This document shows, one piece after another, positions 30,688-38,291 of a DNA stretch of 38,291 bases; positions within the stretch are counted from its first letter, which is position 1, and each line of letters starts with the position of its first letter. This stretch comes from an uncultured Bacilli bacterium (lineage in GTDB: Bacteria > Bacillota_I > Bacilli_A > RF39 > UBA660): positions 1 to 38,291 of the forward strand of contig CAKOIF010000014.1 in assembly GCA_934086485.1 (NCBI GenBank), written 5' to 3'. The notes below the pieces were generated by a model that saw only the letters and a program-made list of their open reading frames with translations, made no database searches and was not told the DNA's origin. Both the position numbers and the translations under genes were made by a program.

Positions 30688-33015
30688 TTATTTTACTTTT
30701 TCAAAAGACCAATCTCTAACTTCTTTTAAATCAATACCATATTTTTTTATATATGTACTATGTTTTTTAAGCATATCTTCACAGTATTTTATTACATCAT
30801 CCTTACCTTTAATTTTAACATATTTTAAAGTACTTATAACAAGGTTAAATCTATCAATCTTATTTTGAACTCTCATATCAAATGGGGTTGTAATAGTACC
30901 CTCTTCCATATAACCAAATACATGCATATTTTGGTTATCTCTATTATAAGTAAGTTCGTGAATAAGATTTGGATAACCGTGAAATGCAAATATAATTGGT
31001 TTATCTTTAGTAAATAGTCTATTATATTCACTATTTGTAAGACCGTGAGGATGTTTATCATTTGATACTAGTCGCATTAAATCAATAACGTTTACTACTC
31101 TGACCTTAAGTTTAGGAAGTTTTTCTTGAAGTATGGTAGAGGCAGCAATAACTTCGATATTTGGTGTATCTCCACACGAAGCCAAAATAACATCAGGATT
31201 TCCATCATCATTTGAACACCATTTAAATGTATCAATACCTTTTGTACAATGATTAATTGCCTCTTTCATAGAAAGCCATTGAAATGATGGGTGTTTTGAG
31301 GCCACTACTACATTTATATAATTTTCTGTATTTAGACAGTGGTCCACTGTAGAAATTAAAGTATTTGCATCAATAGGAAGATAAATTCTAACTATCTCGC
31401 TTTTCTTTGTAACCATATGATTTAAAAATCCTGGATCTTGATGAGTATAACCATTATGATCTTGCTGCCAAATATGACTTGTTAAAATATAATTTAATGA
31501 TGGTATATCTTTACGCCAAGAAATTTGATTACACATTTTAAGCCATTTTGCGTGTTGTGAGGCCATTGAATCAATAATTCTTACAAAGGCTTCATAACAG
31601 TCGAATATTCCGTGTCTACCAGTTAAAATATAGCCTTCGAGTAATCCTTCACAAACATGTTCTGATAAAAATGAATCGATTACTCTTCCTTCGTTATTTA
31701 GGTATTCATCATATGAATAAATATTTCCCTCGAATTGTCTATTAGTTTCTTCGAACACACAATTTAACCTATTTGATAAAGTTTCATCTGGAGCAAATAA
31801 TCTAAAGTTATTTTGATTATCTTTAATAACATCTCTTAAGTATTTACTAAGCTGTATCATATCTTGAGTTTTTACATCACCATGATTACATTTAACTTCG
31901 TAATCTATAAAATTTGGTAATACTAACTTTTTAGGTTTTAAACCACCATTTGCATATGGACTTGCTCCCATTTTTTTACTATCAACAGGTAAAATCCATT
32001 TGACATCTTTTTTTAATTTTCCTTTGGCATCAAATAAATTTTCTGGATGATAACTTTTTAGCCATTCATATAATAAATTTAAATCTTCCTCACTATCTAT
32101 AGTAAGTGGAACTTGATGAGCTCTAAATGTTCCCTCGATTTGTTTATTATCCACCACTTTAGGACCTGTCCAACCTTTTGGAGATTTTAATATAATAAAT
32201 GGATAATAAAATCTTTTGTATTTTCCTTTTGCATATTCATTTTTAATTTTTTGGAATCTTTTTATACTATATTCTAAAGCCTTTTGCATTGAATCAAATG
32301 GATTAAATAAATTTACATCAACTATTATTGGTTCATAGCCATAACCATATATTAAATTTTTAAGTTCTTCCTCACTTATTCTTGCAAAGATTGAGGGATT
32401 TGCTATTTTATACCCATTTAAATTTAGTATTGGTAAAACAAAGCCATCTTTTTCAGGATTTATGAATTTATTTAAATGCAAACTTGTAGCAAGCGGTCCG
32501 GTTTCCATTTCTCCATCGCCAATAACGCAAGCGGCAATTAAATTTGGATTATCAAGCACAGCACCATAAGCGTGTGCAACACTATAACCTAGTTCCCCAC
32601 CCTCATTTATTGAGCCAGGAGTTTCAGGGGCAGCATGCGAAGGAATTCCACCAGGAAAAGAAAACTGTTTAAATAGTTTTTTTAAGCCTTCTTCATCCTC
32701 AGTTATGTTTGGATAAACCTTACTATAAGTTCCTTCGATATAAGTATTTGCAACCATCGCATTTCCACCGTGACCCGGTCCGGAAATATAAATCATATCT
32801 AAATTATGTTTTTTGATTATATAATTTAAATTCGTATATATAAAATTTTGAGATGGCACAGTTCCCCAGTGTCCCACTAACTTCTTTTTAATATCACTCA
32901 TTTCTAATTTTCTTTTTAAAAGTGGATTATCAAGAAGATATAATTGACAAGCAGATATATAGTTAGCGGCATCAAAATATTTTTGCAAACTTTCTATTTC
33001 ATATTTTTTTAACAT
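30688..33015 (-). CDS. xfp: Xylulose-5-phosphate/fructose-6-phosphate phosphoketolase
   Basis: A TPP enzyme that splits xylulose-5-P (and/or fructose-6-P) with phosphate to acetyl-P, the core of heterofermentative sugar breakdown. It has SGPGHGG (~81-87), FPGGIPSH, PGSINEGGELGYS, the TPP-binding GDGEMETGP, LILNLNGYKIANP-type segment, ISWRKDIPSLNY and HQDPG. At 775 residues from ATG 33015 it is near the usual ~790; a TTG three codons upstream overlaps the SD. It stands alone among surface genes. Confidence 0.96.
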   Translation of the reverse strand: MLKKYEIESLQKYFDAANYISACQLYLLDNPLLKRKLEMSDIKKKLVGHWGTVPSQNFIYTNLNYIIKKHNLDMIYISGPGHGGNAMVANTYIEGTYSKVYPNITEDEEGLKKLFKQFSFPGGIPSHAAPETPGSINEGGELGYSVAHAYGAVLDNPNLIAACVIGDGEMETGPLATSLHLNKFINPEKDGFVLPILNLNGYKIANPSIFARISEEELKNLIYGYGYEPIIVDVNLFNPFDSMQKALEYSIKRFQKIKNEYAKGKYKRFYYPFIILKSPKGWTGPKVVDNKQIEGTFRAHQVPLTIDSEEDLNLLYEWLKSYHPENLFDAKGKLKKDVKWILPVDSKKMGASPYANGGLKPKKLVLPNFIDYEVKCNHGDVKTQDMIQLSKYLRDVIKDNQNNFRLFAPDETLSNRLNCVFEETNRQFEGNIYSYDEYLNNEGRVIDSFLSEHVCEGLLEGYILTGRHGIFDCYEAFVRIIDSMASQHAKWLKMCNQISWRKDIPSLNYILTSHIWQQDHNGYTHQDPGFLNHMVTKKSEIVRIYLPIDANTLISTVDHCLNTENYINVVVASKHPSFQWLSMKEAINHCTKGIDTFKWCSNDDGNPDVILASCGDTPNIEVIAASTILQEKLPKLKVRVVNVIDLMRLVSNDKHPHGLTNSEYNRLFTKDKPIIFAFHGYPNLIHELTYNRDNQNMHVFGYMEEGTITTPFDMRVQNKIDRFNLVISTLKYVKIKGKDDVIKYCEDMLKKHSTYIKKYGIDLKEVRDWSFEKVK

Positions 33016-33062
33016 ATTTATCAATCCCTTTACTATAAATAATTATACAAAAAAATCATAAA

Positions 33063-33089
33063 AAAAACTAGAGTAACTTTCTAGTTTTT
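33063..33089 (-). terminator. Terminator of the amidoligase-like gene
   Basis: A 10-bp stem (33063-33072 with 33080-33089) overlapping the stop codon, followed by a run of T residues on the minus strand. Confidence 0.8.
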
Positions 33090-34955
33090 AGTATTTTTGG
33101 TCCTTTCTAACTTCATTTTTGTTTCTAAATAATAATTAGTTTCAAATCTATCATAAAAAATATTTTTAAGTTCATAATCATCATCAAATAAAATATCTAG
33201 TAAATAATTTTTCTTATCCTCAATAGGGATATCTTTGGAAAGTATTAAAAGTTTATTTAATAATTTTTTATCACTAATATTTTCTGATAAATACTTACTT
33301 TTCTGAAGTAATCTAGTAAATAATATTATATTTAAATTGATATCATCACAATCAATTGTACCATTTGGGATTCTTATTTCAAGGGTATTTTTATTTACAC
33401 TAAAAGCATTTTTAATATTTAAACTAGCAAACCTATCTTTTTGAATGTGTCCCATTAAATAAACAAAATATTCTAAAGTATTAGCTTTTGTTTCAATATA
33501 TTTTCCAAAGTTATTTAAAACATTATCCTTAATAAAAACTGCATTAAGTTTAGCACCATCTCTTAGGGTAGTACCCTCTTTATTAAACATATAAGCAAAT
33601 ATTTCTTCACAATGAACATAAATATAATATATAAGTTGAATATGAGAAACACTTTTAATATAATCAAAACCTAAATGAATGTGGCCTCCACAGCTTGGAG
33701 TTACCTCAAAACCATTGCTATTTAGAAAATCACAAATATACTTTAACTGTTTTAAATCACTTTCATTATAATGTAATATTGGTGAAGTTATCTCAAGACC
33801 ATCAGAAACAGTACCTTCCTCTTTAATATTCCAAGAGCCTAAAATAGAACCCAAAGCTATATAAGATCTATTCAAAGGATGAGAACATTCAAGTTCTATC
33901 CCAATACTTATATTTTCATCAACATTTTTAGCCATATCTATCGTAACATCTGTTAAATCAACATATTCTTTATTTGATTTAATTGCTTTATTAATACCTT
34001 CGTTTTTTAAAAGTGAAGTAAGTTCAAGTTTAATACTTTTATCATTTAAAGTATTTAATAAATAAAATATCATTTCAAAATACTTATCCGAAGAAATAGA
34101 CATTACTTTAAAAAGTTCATATTTCAAAGGTTCTAATTTTACATTTGTAATAACCTCTTTCTGAAGGTCATAATTTTTTAAACCAATAAAATATTTAAAT
34201 AATAAGTCAATATTTTCTAAACTTGCAATAAGTTCACATTTAAAATAACCTTTTTCAATATATGGCAACTTTTCTTCATCAGATAAAGTTTTCAAAAAAG
34301 TAAGTTTATAATTATTTGTAAGTAATTCAAAATGTTCTTTTATAAAATTTTTATCTTTTAGAGAAACTATTAATTCAGAGATGTATTGTTCATTTTTTAA
34401 TTTGCCTAAAAATAATAATTTGTTTTCGTCTTTTGCAAATCTTCTTAAAATAAGCATTAAATCCATTTCTTTTTCTATCTTTATTTGCTTTAATAAATTA
34501 ACTACAAAATCCTCATCAGATATACCTTTCAAAATAATAATCTTCCCTTTTGGAGTAACTTCATTTAATAAATATAAATAACTATCTTTTGATTTAAAAT
34601 TTAGTTTTAAAGTATCAAAAGCTAAAAAATGATTGGTAAATATTTTAGAATATATTTTTTCATTTAGTAATAAATTAATTTTATCTTCATCATTTTCTAA
34701 GTGATTGATGATTTTAAGAATATCTTTTATTTTACAAAGTTTAAAGAAATTTTCGTTATTTAATAATTTAATCTTATAAATATCCTCGAGTAATATTAAA
34801 TTTTCAATGTTTTCATAAATGTATTTAAGAGTAAAAGGATCATTTAATATACTTTCTAAATTTTCATTACATAATGTACTTATAAGCATATCAAAAGATA
34901 ATTCAAATATTTTCTGTTTTTTATATGTTTCTTTTAAAATACCTAATAAATCCAT
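33081..34955 (-). CDS. Amidoligase-family protein with a long helical N-terminal domain
   Basis: The C-terminal ~280 residues carry the amidoligase (COOH-NH2 ligase, glutamine-synthetase-like) pattern: IGIELECS, WNIKEEGTVSDGLEITSPIL, CGGHIHLGFD, DRFASLNIKNAF and TLEIRIPNGT. Such enzymes form amide bonds in peptides, for example on cell-wall or tagged proteins. The first ~340 residues form a leucine-rich helical array resembling HEAT-type or solenoid repeats, likely to bind a partner. This fusion is unusual to me. It has a perfect-consensus promoter and a lone position beside surface genes, so a surface or peptide substrate is possible. Confidence 0.75.
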   Translation of the reverse strand: MDLLGILKETYKKQKIFELSFDMLISTLCNENLESILNDPFTLKYIYENIENLILLEDIYKIKLLNNENFFKLCKIKDILKIINHLENDEDKINLLLNEKIYSKIFTNHFLAFDTLKLNFKSKDSYLYLLNEVTPKGKIIILKGISDEDFVVNLLKQIKIEKEMDLMLILRRFAKDENKLLFLGKLKNEQYISELIVSLKDKNFIKEHFELLTNNYKLTFLKTLSDEEKLPYIEKGYFKCELIASLENIDLLFKYFIGLKNYDLQKEVITNVKLEPLKYELFKVMSISSDKYFEMIFYLLNTLNDKSIKLELTSLLKNEGINKAIKSNKEYVDLTDVTIDMAKNVDENISIGIELECSHPLNRSYIALGSILGSWNIKEEGTVSDGLEITSPILHYNESDLKQLKYICDFLNSNGFEVTPSCGGHIHLGFDYIKSVSHIQLIYYIYVHCEEIFAYMFNKEGTTLRDGAKLNAVFIKDNVLNNFGKYIETKANTLEYFVYLMGHIQKDRFASLNIKNAFSVNKNTLEIRIPNGTIDCDDINLNIILFTRLLQKSKYLSENISDKKLLNKLLILSKDIPIEDKKNYLLDILFDDDYELKNIFYDRFETNYYLETKMKLERTKNTKN

Positions 34956-34978
34956 TTTACCCCCATTTGTTATGATTT

Positions 34979-35007
34979 ATTATAAAACTTTACACCTTAA
35001 ATGTCAA
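34979..35007 (-). promoter_or_regulatory. Consensus promoter of the amidoligase-like gene
   Basis: TTGACA (35007-35002) and TATAAT (34984-34979), both perfect, spacing 17. A GGGGG ribosome site precedes the ATG. Confidence 0.9.
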
Positions 35008-35012
35008 TTAAT

Positions 35013-36584
35013 TTAACTCACCATATAGACATTATTGTATGTTCCATCTCCGGATAATTTTACTGAAGAGGATAAACTAATAACAGGCCTGATTCCAGAA
35101 GCAATAAAAAAAGCATTAAGGCTTAAACTACCAGAAGAATTTACAAACAAATTTGTTACAAATGAACTACTACTATAGAAATAACCTGGGGAACCAGACC
35201 AATAACTTTGGTTTGTATACAAATAATATGAACTATTGCTATAGCCATATACTCCCCCTGCCATTGCAACTTCATCTGCGGTTATTAATCCTACTGGATA
35301 TGTTAATGCACCATTTCCATTACTTGTATTTACTGTGAATTTATCACTTGCTGTTGGACATGTTAGTATTGGCGTTTTATTACTATCTAATCTTCCATGT
35401 GCTCCATAAGAATAACTTGCTCCAGTTGATGTCCAAGCTGCTGTTTGAGTTGATGATGCACTTCTATCATTACAAAATATTTGATCTTGTGATACTAATG
35501 CTTTTGTTGTTGCATCTTTTTCTAATGTGGTTCCTGCATACCACTTATCTATTGCCTGTTTTATTGCACTATTATATACTGTAGTTCCATTTACTGTACA
35601 ACTTGCACTTGTTCCATTGCATTCTCCATAACCGTGTTGCTCACCATTTATATATTGATAGCCTACATATTCTGATTTATCACTAATACTATAAAATTGA
35701 TATGTCGTCGCATTGATTTGTGTTCCTATTCCTGTCATTACTGTTGCTGTACTACTTGTTGGAGCACTTGTTCCAGAATATATCATTCTTATTGAACCAT
35801 CTCCATTTATTCGAATTATTCTCCAGTACATATAATTTCCACTACTATCTTTACCAAATTTTACCCAATTATTATTTACTGCTCCTCTGAAATAATATGA
35901 TGTTCCTAAATCATCCTCAGTTGCATACATTCCTTCATTAGTGGTAGCTATTTTACTAAAATCCGGGGTTGTTTCATTTAATGTATTATTTGCTAGAATT
36001 GTTTTCCAACTATATTTAACTAAATCTATCGCATCTGATACTGTTTTATTATCACTACTATCTTTAACCCATAAATAATACGTTCCTTCAGTTGTTATTG
36101 TAGTACTTAAATTATAAGATGTCCCAGATATTGAATCCCAACTTGTCGGCTCTACTGTATTACTTGTACTTATTCCATAGCCAGATAATTCTATATTATC
36201 TGTAAGTGTTGCAATTACTGTTGTATCATTAATAGTTAAGTTAGATATAACTGGTTTTTCTGTATCTATTATTTTATCAAAGTATAATGAACATCTATCA
36301 GAACCTAGAAAACTAAATCCTATTTGTCCTGTAGAATTATTATAGCTTACTACTTTACCTCCATTTTCACAAATAGTTTTATCTTCATTTAAAACATAGT
36401 TACCTTTAGGTATTGCATCTGAACTTTCATATTCTCCTGACTCGCCTTTTACCATAATTGCTAAATTATTTCTCTTCGGTATGTGTTTATTTTTAGATTT
36501 ATTATATATATGATTTGTAAATAAAATACCTCCGATTAACGCTATCATTGATGTTAAAATTATAATTACTTTTTTATTTTTCAT
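35013..36584 (-). CDS. Membrane-anchored surface protein, lectin-like type A (paralogue 4)
   Basis: 523 residues: membrane helix (~5-24), two-Cys module (KTICENGG, SDRCSLYF), Ig-like domain (~108-190), type A C-terminal domain (~205-523). The last has YYFRGAVNNNWVKFG, YWRIIRINGDGSIRMIY, GLITADEVAMAGG, NQSYWSGSP, then a divergent stretch, and RPVISLSSSVKL. The N-terminal half is almost that of paralogue 3 and the C-terminal half that of paralogues 1 and 5. It follows leader copy C, in which the SD-covering hairpin is degraded. Its stop lies six bases from the -35 of the amidoligase promoter. Confidence 0.75.
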   Translation of the reverse strand: MKNKKVIIILTSMIALIGGILFTNHIYNKSKNKHIPKRNNLAIMVKGESGEYESSDAIPKGNYVLNEDKTICENGGKVVSYNNSTGQIGFSFLGSDRCSLYFDKIIDTEKPVISNLTINDTTVIATLTDNIELSGYGISTSNTVEPTSWDSISGTSYNLSTTITTEGTYYLWVKDSSDNKTVSDAIDLVKYSWKTILANNTLNETTPDFSKIATTNEGMYATEDDLGTSYYFRGAVNNNWVKFGKDSSGNYMYWRIIRINGDGSIRMIYSGTSAPTSSTATVMTGIGTQINATTYQFYSISDKSEYVGYQYINGEQHGYGECNGTSASCTVNGTTVYNSAIKQAIDKWYAGTTLEKDATTKALVSQDQIFCNDRSASSTQTAAWTSTGASYSYGAHGRLDSNKTPILTCPTASDKFTVNTSNGNGALTYPVGLITADEVAMAGGVYGYSNSSYYLYTNQSYWSGSPGYFYSSSSFVTNLFVNSSGSLSLNAFFIASGIRPVISLSSSVKLSGDGTYNNVYMVS

Positions 36585-36590
36585 AATCTA

Positions 36591-36808
36591 CTCCAATTCC
36601 GCATAAATCCGAATATCTATTTTCGCAAATTATAAACATTTAGGAAAATAATACTTCGATTTTACGGGAAAAGGACTAGAAAAAGTAAGAAAAAAATGTT
36701 AGAATTAGAGTAGAAATAGCATAAATACTAGGATATATTTTCCTAAATGTTTATACTTTATGAAAGACTATTCCTTATAAACAATGGGTTTGTGAGGTTT
36801 TTAATTAC
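36591..36808 (-). promoter_or_regulatory. Surface-gene leader element, copy C (diverged)
   Basis: The 19-bp arms (36631-36649 and 36737-36755) and the 87-bp interior length are unchanged. The outer 5' part and the interior differ more from copies A and B, and the CTCCA/TGGAG hairpin is lost. Conserved arms with a drifting interior suggest the arms are the functional part. Confidence 0.78.
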
Positions 36809-36828
36809 TTTTTAAAACTTTAAAAAAA

Positions 36829-36846
36829 ATTAGATTTTTTTCTAAT
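36829..36846 (-). terminator. Terminator upstream of leader C
   Basis: ATTAGA/TCTAAT hairpin followed by eight T residues on the minus strand. It would stop transcripts entering from paralogue 5 before leader C. Confidence 0.7.
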
Positions 36847-36858
36847 TTAATTTTTTTA

Positions 36859-36917
36859 TGTCTTATTTTGTCTTGTTTTGTCGAAACGCTTGCAATACTA
36901 AAATATATATGTATAAT
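36859..36917 (+). promoter_or_regulatory. Promoter with three TGTC repeats at 10-bp spacing
   Basis: TTGCAA (36890-36895) and TATAAT (36912-36917) with a 16-bp spacer point at the 50-residue peptide gene. TGTC recurs at 36859, 36869 and 36879, exactly one helical turn apart, just upstream of the -35. This fits a bound multimeric regulator. Confidence 0.65.
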
Positions 36918-36925
36918 AACTACTC

Positions 36926-37209
36926 GAACGTGCTGGAAATGGCGTTACCTTCTTAATTTTTTCTAGGGGTTTTGGTGCACCAAGATTTACACTAGACGAA
37001 AGGAGGAATGTAAATGAGAAAAAAGAACCTCGTAAGAGTAGTAATTTTGATTATCGTTTTGTTATTCTGGGATAGCTACTCAGAATATATAAAACGCGCC
37101 GTCCAGATTATGATAGAAATCATTATGTGGTTATGCCATATTTTGAAATCTATTATAGCCGGATAGCGCTACTTAAAACACTTAGGTAACGCGAACTTCC
37201 TTCACGTTC
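36926..37209 (+). ncRNA. Structured mRNA of the 50-residue peptide with complementary ends
   Basis: The predicted transcript starts near 36924. GAACGTG (36926-36932) pairs with 37203-37209, GGAA (36935-36938) with 37197-37200, and GCGTTACCT (36942-36950) with 37184-37192. That is 20 pairs with two small internal loops, joining the 5' end to the region after the stop codon. Inside, TTGGTGCACCAA (36972-36983) is self-complementary. ATTTACA/TGTAAAT (about 36985-36991 with 37009-37015) puts the GGAGG in a loop and part of the start codon in the stem. Confidence 0.6.
37014..37166 (+). CDS. 50-residue hydrophobic peptide, candidate membrane-active toxin
   Basis: The frame begins MRKKNLVRVV, continues as a hydrophobic helix (VILIIVLLFW), a short polar stretch (DSYSEYIKR) and a second amphipathic helix (VQIMIEIIMWLCHILKSIIAG). 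AGGAGG is placed well for ATG 37014. Codons such as CTC, CGC, GCC and GTC are rare in neighbouring genes, which suggests a foreign origin. It is the only plus-strand gene in the surface region. Small size, hydrophobicity and the locked mRNA resemble type I toxins; no antisense RNA gene is proven. I do not recognise the peptide family. Confidence 0.65.
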   Translation: MRKKNLVRVVILIIVLLFWDSYSEYIKRAVQIMIEIIMWLCHILKSIIAG

Positions 37210-37243
37210 CTCATTTATAATATATCATTTATTTATATATTTA

Positions 37244-37269
37244 TGCAAGAGGTTTATCTTGCATTTTTT
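37244..37269 (+). terminator. Terminator of the 50-residue peptide unit
   Basis: TGCAAGA/TCTTGCA stem (37244-37250 with 37257-37263) and six T residues on the plus strand only. It abuts the stop codon of the converging surface gene. Confidence 0.85.
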
Positions 37270-38291
37270 CAACTTACTGTGTAAATATTATTATATGTTC
37301 CACTGCCCGACAACTTGACTTTAGAGGATAGAGATATTACAGGTCGAACACCAAATAAACCACTCACATCATATCCCATTGTGCTTATGCCACCACTAAG
37401 ACAAAGATAAAACACAAATGCTTTATAGTTCCCATCTTTTATATAAAACTGTGGTGAAAAAGTCCAATAAAACTGATTTGTATATAAATAAAACGAAGAA
37501 TTATAACTTCCAGTACCGAGATTGCCATTAGAACCAGCGAGCATTACCTCATCAGCCATAATAAGACCAACTGGATATGTTAAAAGACTATTTCCATCAT
37601 TTGAATTTGTTGTAAATTTATCTATCTCATTTTGACATTTTAAACTTGGAGTTTTCTTTAAAACTATGCGATTATAACCATTATAATAATAATCTTTACT
37701 TGTATCCATACTTTCACTTATTTCTCCATATGTTCCATTACGGCTTGTTGATGCAACACGATCATTGCAAAAGGAAGTATTGTTAGAAATTAAATTTATC
37801 ATATCTTCTTGTACTAAAGAAGTGTCTTTGTACCAATTTTCAATATAGTTTTTTATTGTGCTGCTATCTCTAGTACCATGCTGCATATTTGATGGCCAGT
37901 TAGCAGTGTACATATACCCTACATATGCTGGATTATTATAATTACTATTAAATTTGCTAGTTCCTATTTGAGTTCCTGTGCCAGTCATTACTGTGGCTGT
38001 ACTACTATCTGGTTTTGTTGTTCCACTATATATCATTCTTATTGAACCATCTCCATTTATTCTGATTATTCTCCAATATATGTCCTTATTGGAACTATCT
38101 TTGCCAAATTTTACCCAATTATTATTTACTGCTCCTCTGAAATAGTAAGACGTTCCTAAATCATCCTGTGCTGCATACATTCCTTCATTGGTTGTTGCTG
38201 TATTTGCAAAATTCGGTGTACCTTTTCCTTTTATATAGTTTATTGCAGTATCTACTGTTGTGGCACCACCACCATTATTTATAAGTATTGT
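37269..38291 (-). CDS. Surface protein, lectin-like type A (paralogue 5), N-terminus beyond the window
   Basis: The frame continues without a stop to the right edge (TILINNGGGATTVDTAINYI, matching the same region of paralogue 1), so the gene is partial and the internal ATG at 38180 is not its start. The visible 340 residues are the type A C-terminal domain: YYFRGAVNNNWVKFG, YWRIIRINGDGSIRMIY, GLIMADEVMLAG, NQFYWTFSP, a divergent stretch, then RPVISLSSKVKL. It converges on the 50-residue peptide unit, with no minus-strand terminator of its own before 36829-36846. Confidence 0.78.
   Translation of the reverse strand, partial: TILINNGGGATTVDTAINYIKGKGTPNFANTATTNEGMYAAQDDLGTSYYFRGAVNNNWVKFGKDSSNKDIYWRIIRINGDGSIRMIYSGTTKPDSSTATVMTGTGTQIGTSKFNSNYNNPAYVGYMYTANWPSNMQHGTRDSSTIKNYIENWYKDTSLVQEDMINLISNNTSFCNDRVASTSRNGTYGEISESMDTSKDYYYNGYNRIVLKKTPSLKCQNEIDKFTTNSNDGNSLLTYPVGLIMADEVMLAGSNGNLGTGSYNSSFYLYTNQFYWTFSPQFYIKDGNYKAFVFYLCLSGGISTMGYDVSGLFGVRPVISLSSKVKLSGSGTYNNIYTVS

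Noticed and set aside
35153..35584. Plus-strand open frames opposite surface paralogue 4
   Set aside because: Low-complexity translations rich in Leu and Tyr, no ribosome-binding sites, opposite a well-supported gene; shadows of its codon bias.
36926..37209. Integron attC-like site
   Set aside because: The arms do not match GTTRRRY/RYYYAAC core sites and they enclose a gene rather than form one recombination hairpin.
24581..38291. Diversity-generating retroelement acting on the lectin-like proteins
   Set aside because: No reverse transcriptase, accessory gene or template repeat in the window. Differences in the variable stretch include synonymous and non-A changes, so only general hypervariability is claimed.
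38180..38291. Internal ATG at 38180 as start of the last surface gene
   Set aside because: The frame continues upstream to the edge with residues matching paralogue 1, so this ATG is internal.

Overview
The window looks like a chromosomal segment of a very AT-rich, small-genome member of the Bacillota. Gene content (ftsW, lspA, lexA, rplS-lepB, cotJ-type spore-coat genes, a ylmC-like gene, phosphoketolase) and the strong AT bias suggest an uncultured, probably gut-associated Bacilli lineage of the RF39 or Mycoplasmatota-like type. That assignment is an inference from gene content and base composition, not from a marker-gene search. Most genes lie on the minus strand. I see no tRNA, rRNA, CRISPR array, reverse transcriptase, transposase or recombinase gene.

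Region by region. 1-4.5 kb: a partial gene at the left edge, a C-terminally shortened DUF1848 gene, a cadC-cadA heavy-metal efflux operon with a perfect-consensus promoter and two operator palindromes, then gmk and a small unknown gene. 4.5-8 kb: a plus-strand serine hydrolase and a tightly overlapping minus-strand operon (PspC, two unknowns, a small HAD phosphatase, one unknown). 8.0-8.9 kb: a compact module made of a DUF3800 gene and a predicted ~95-nt rod-shaped RNA on the opposite strand, bracketed by an exact 33-bp direct repeat. It looks like an insertion between tag and pspC. 8.9-13.4 kb: tag, rplS-lepB with a candidate L19 leader, an AI-2E transporter, an unknown and ftsW. 13.5-16.4 kb: a YjcZ-like peptide, def, a fused cotJA/B gene with cotJC, a tandem 50-bp-period repeat with a terminator, and two small genes. 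16.5-24.5 kb: a folate/thymidylate operon (folD-glyA-thyA-folA-tmk), then rhomboid, rluD, lspA, a ylmC-like gene and a 33-residue membrane peptide. The peptide is divergent from lexA, with LexA-box-like palindromes in both promoters.

24.6 kb to the end is an accessory cell-surface region: five paralogous membrane-anchored proteins (one cut by the window edge) with an Ig-like domain and a formylglycine-generating-enzyme/C-type-lectin-like C-terminal domain, plus a TasA/pilin-like protein. Phosphoketolase and an amidoligase-family gene are interspersed. Three of the surface-gene transcription units start with a near-identical ~218-bp leader. Each leader holds a perfect 19-bp inverted repeat around exactly 87 bp, which could be an invertible DNA switch or a structured 5' UTR. 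Between the last two surface genes is a plus-strand unit encoding a 50-residue hydrophobic peptide. The two ends of its predicted mRNA are complementary and its ribosome-binding site lies in a hairpin loop, much like a type I toxin mRNA.

The strongest candidates for something undescribed are the DUF3800/RNA module, the 50-residue peptide unit, the surface-gene leader element and the SOS-box-flanked 33-residue peptide. All function statements rest on sequence reading alone; no database search was run.
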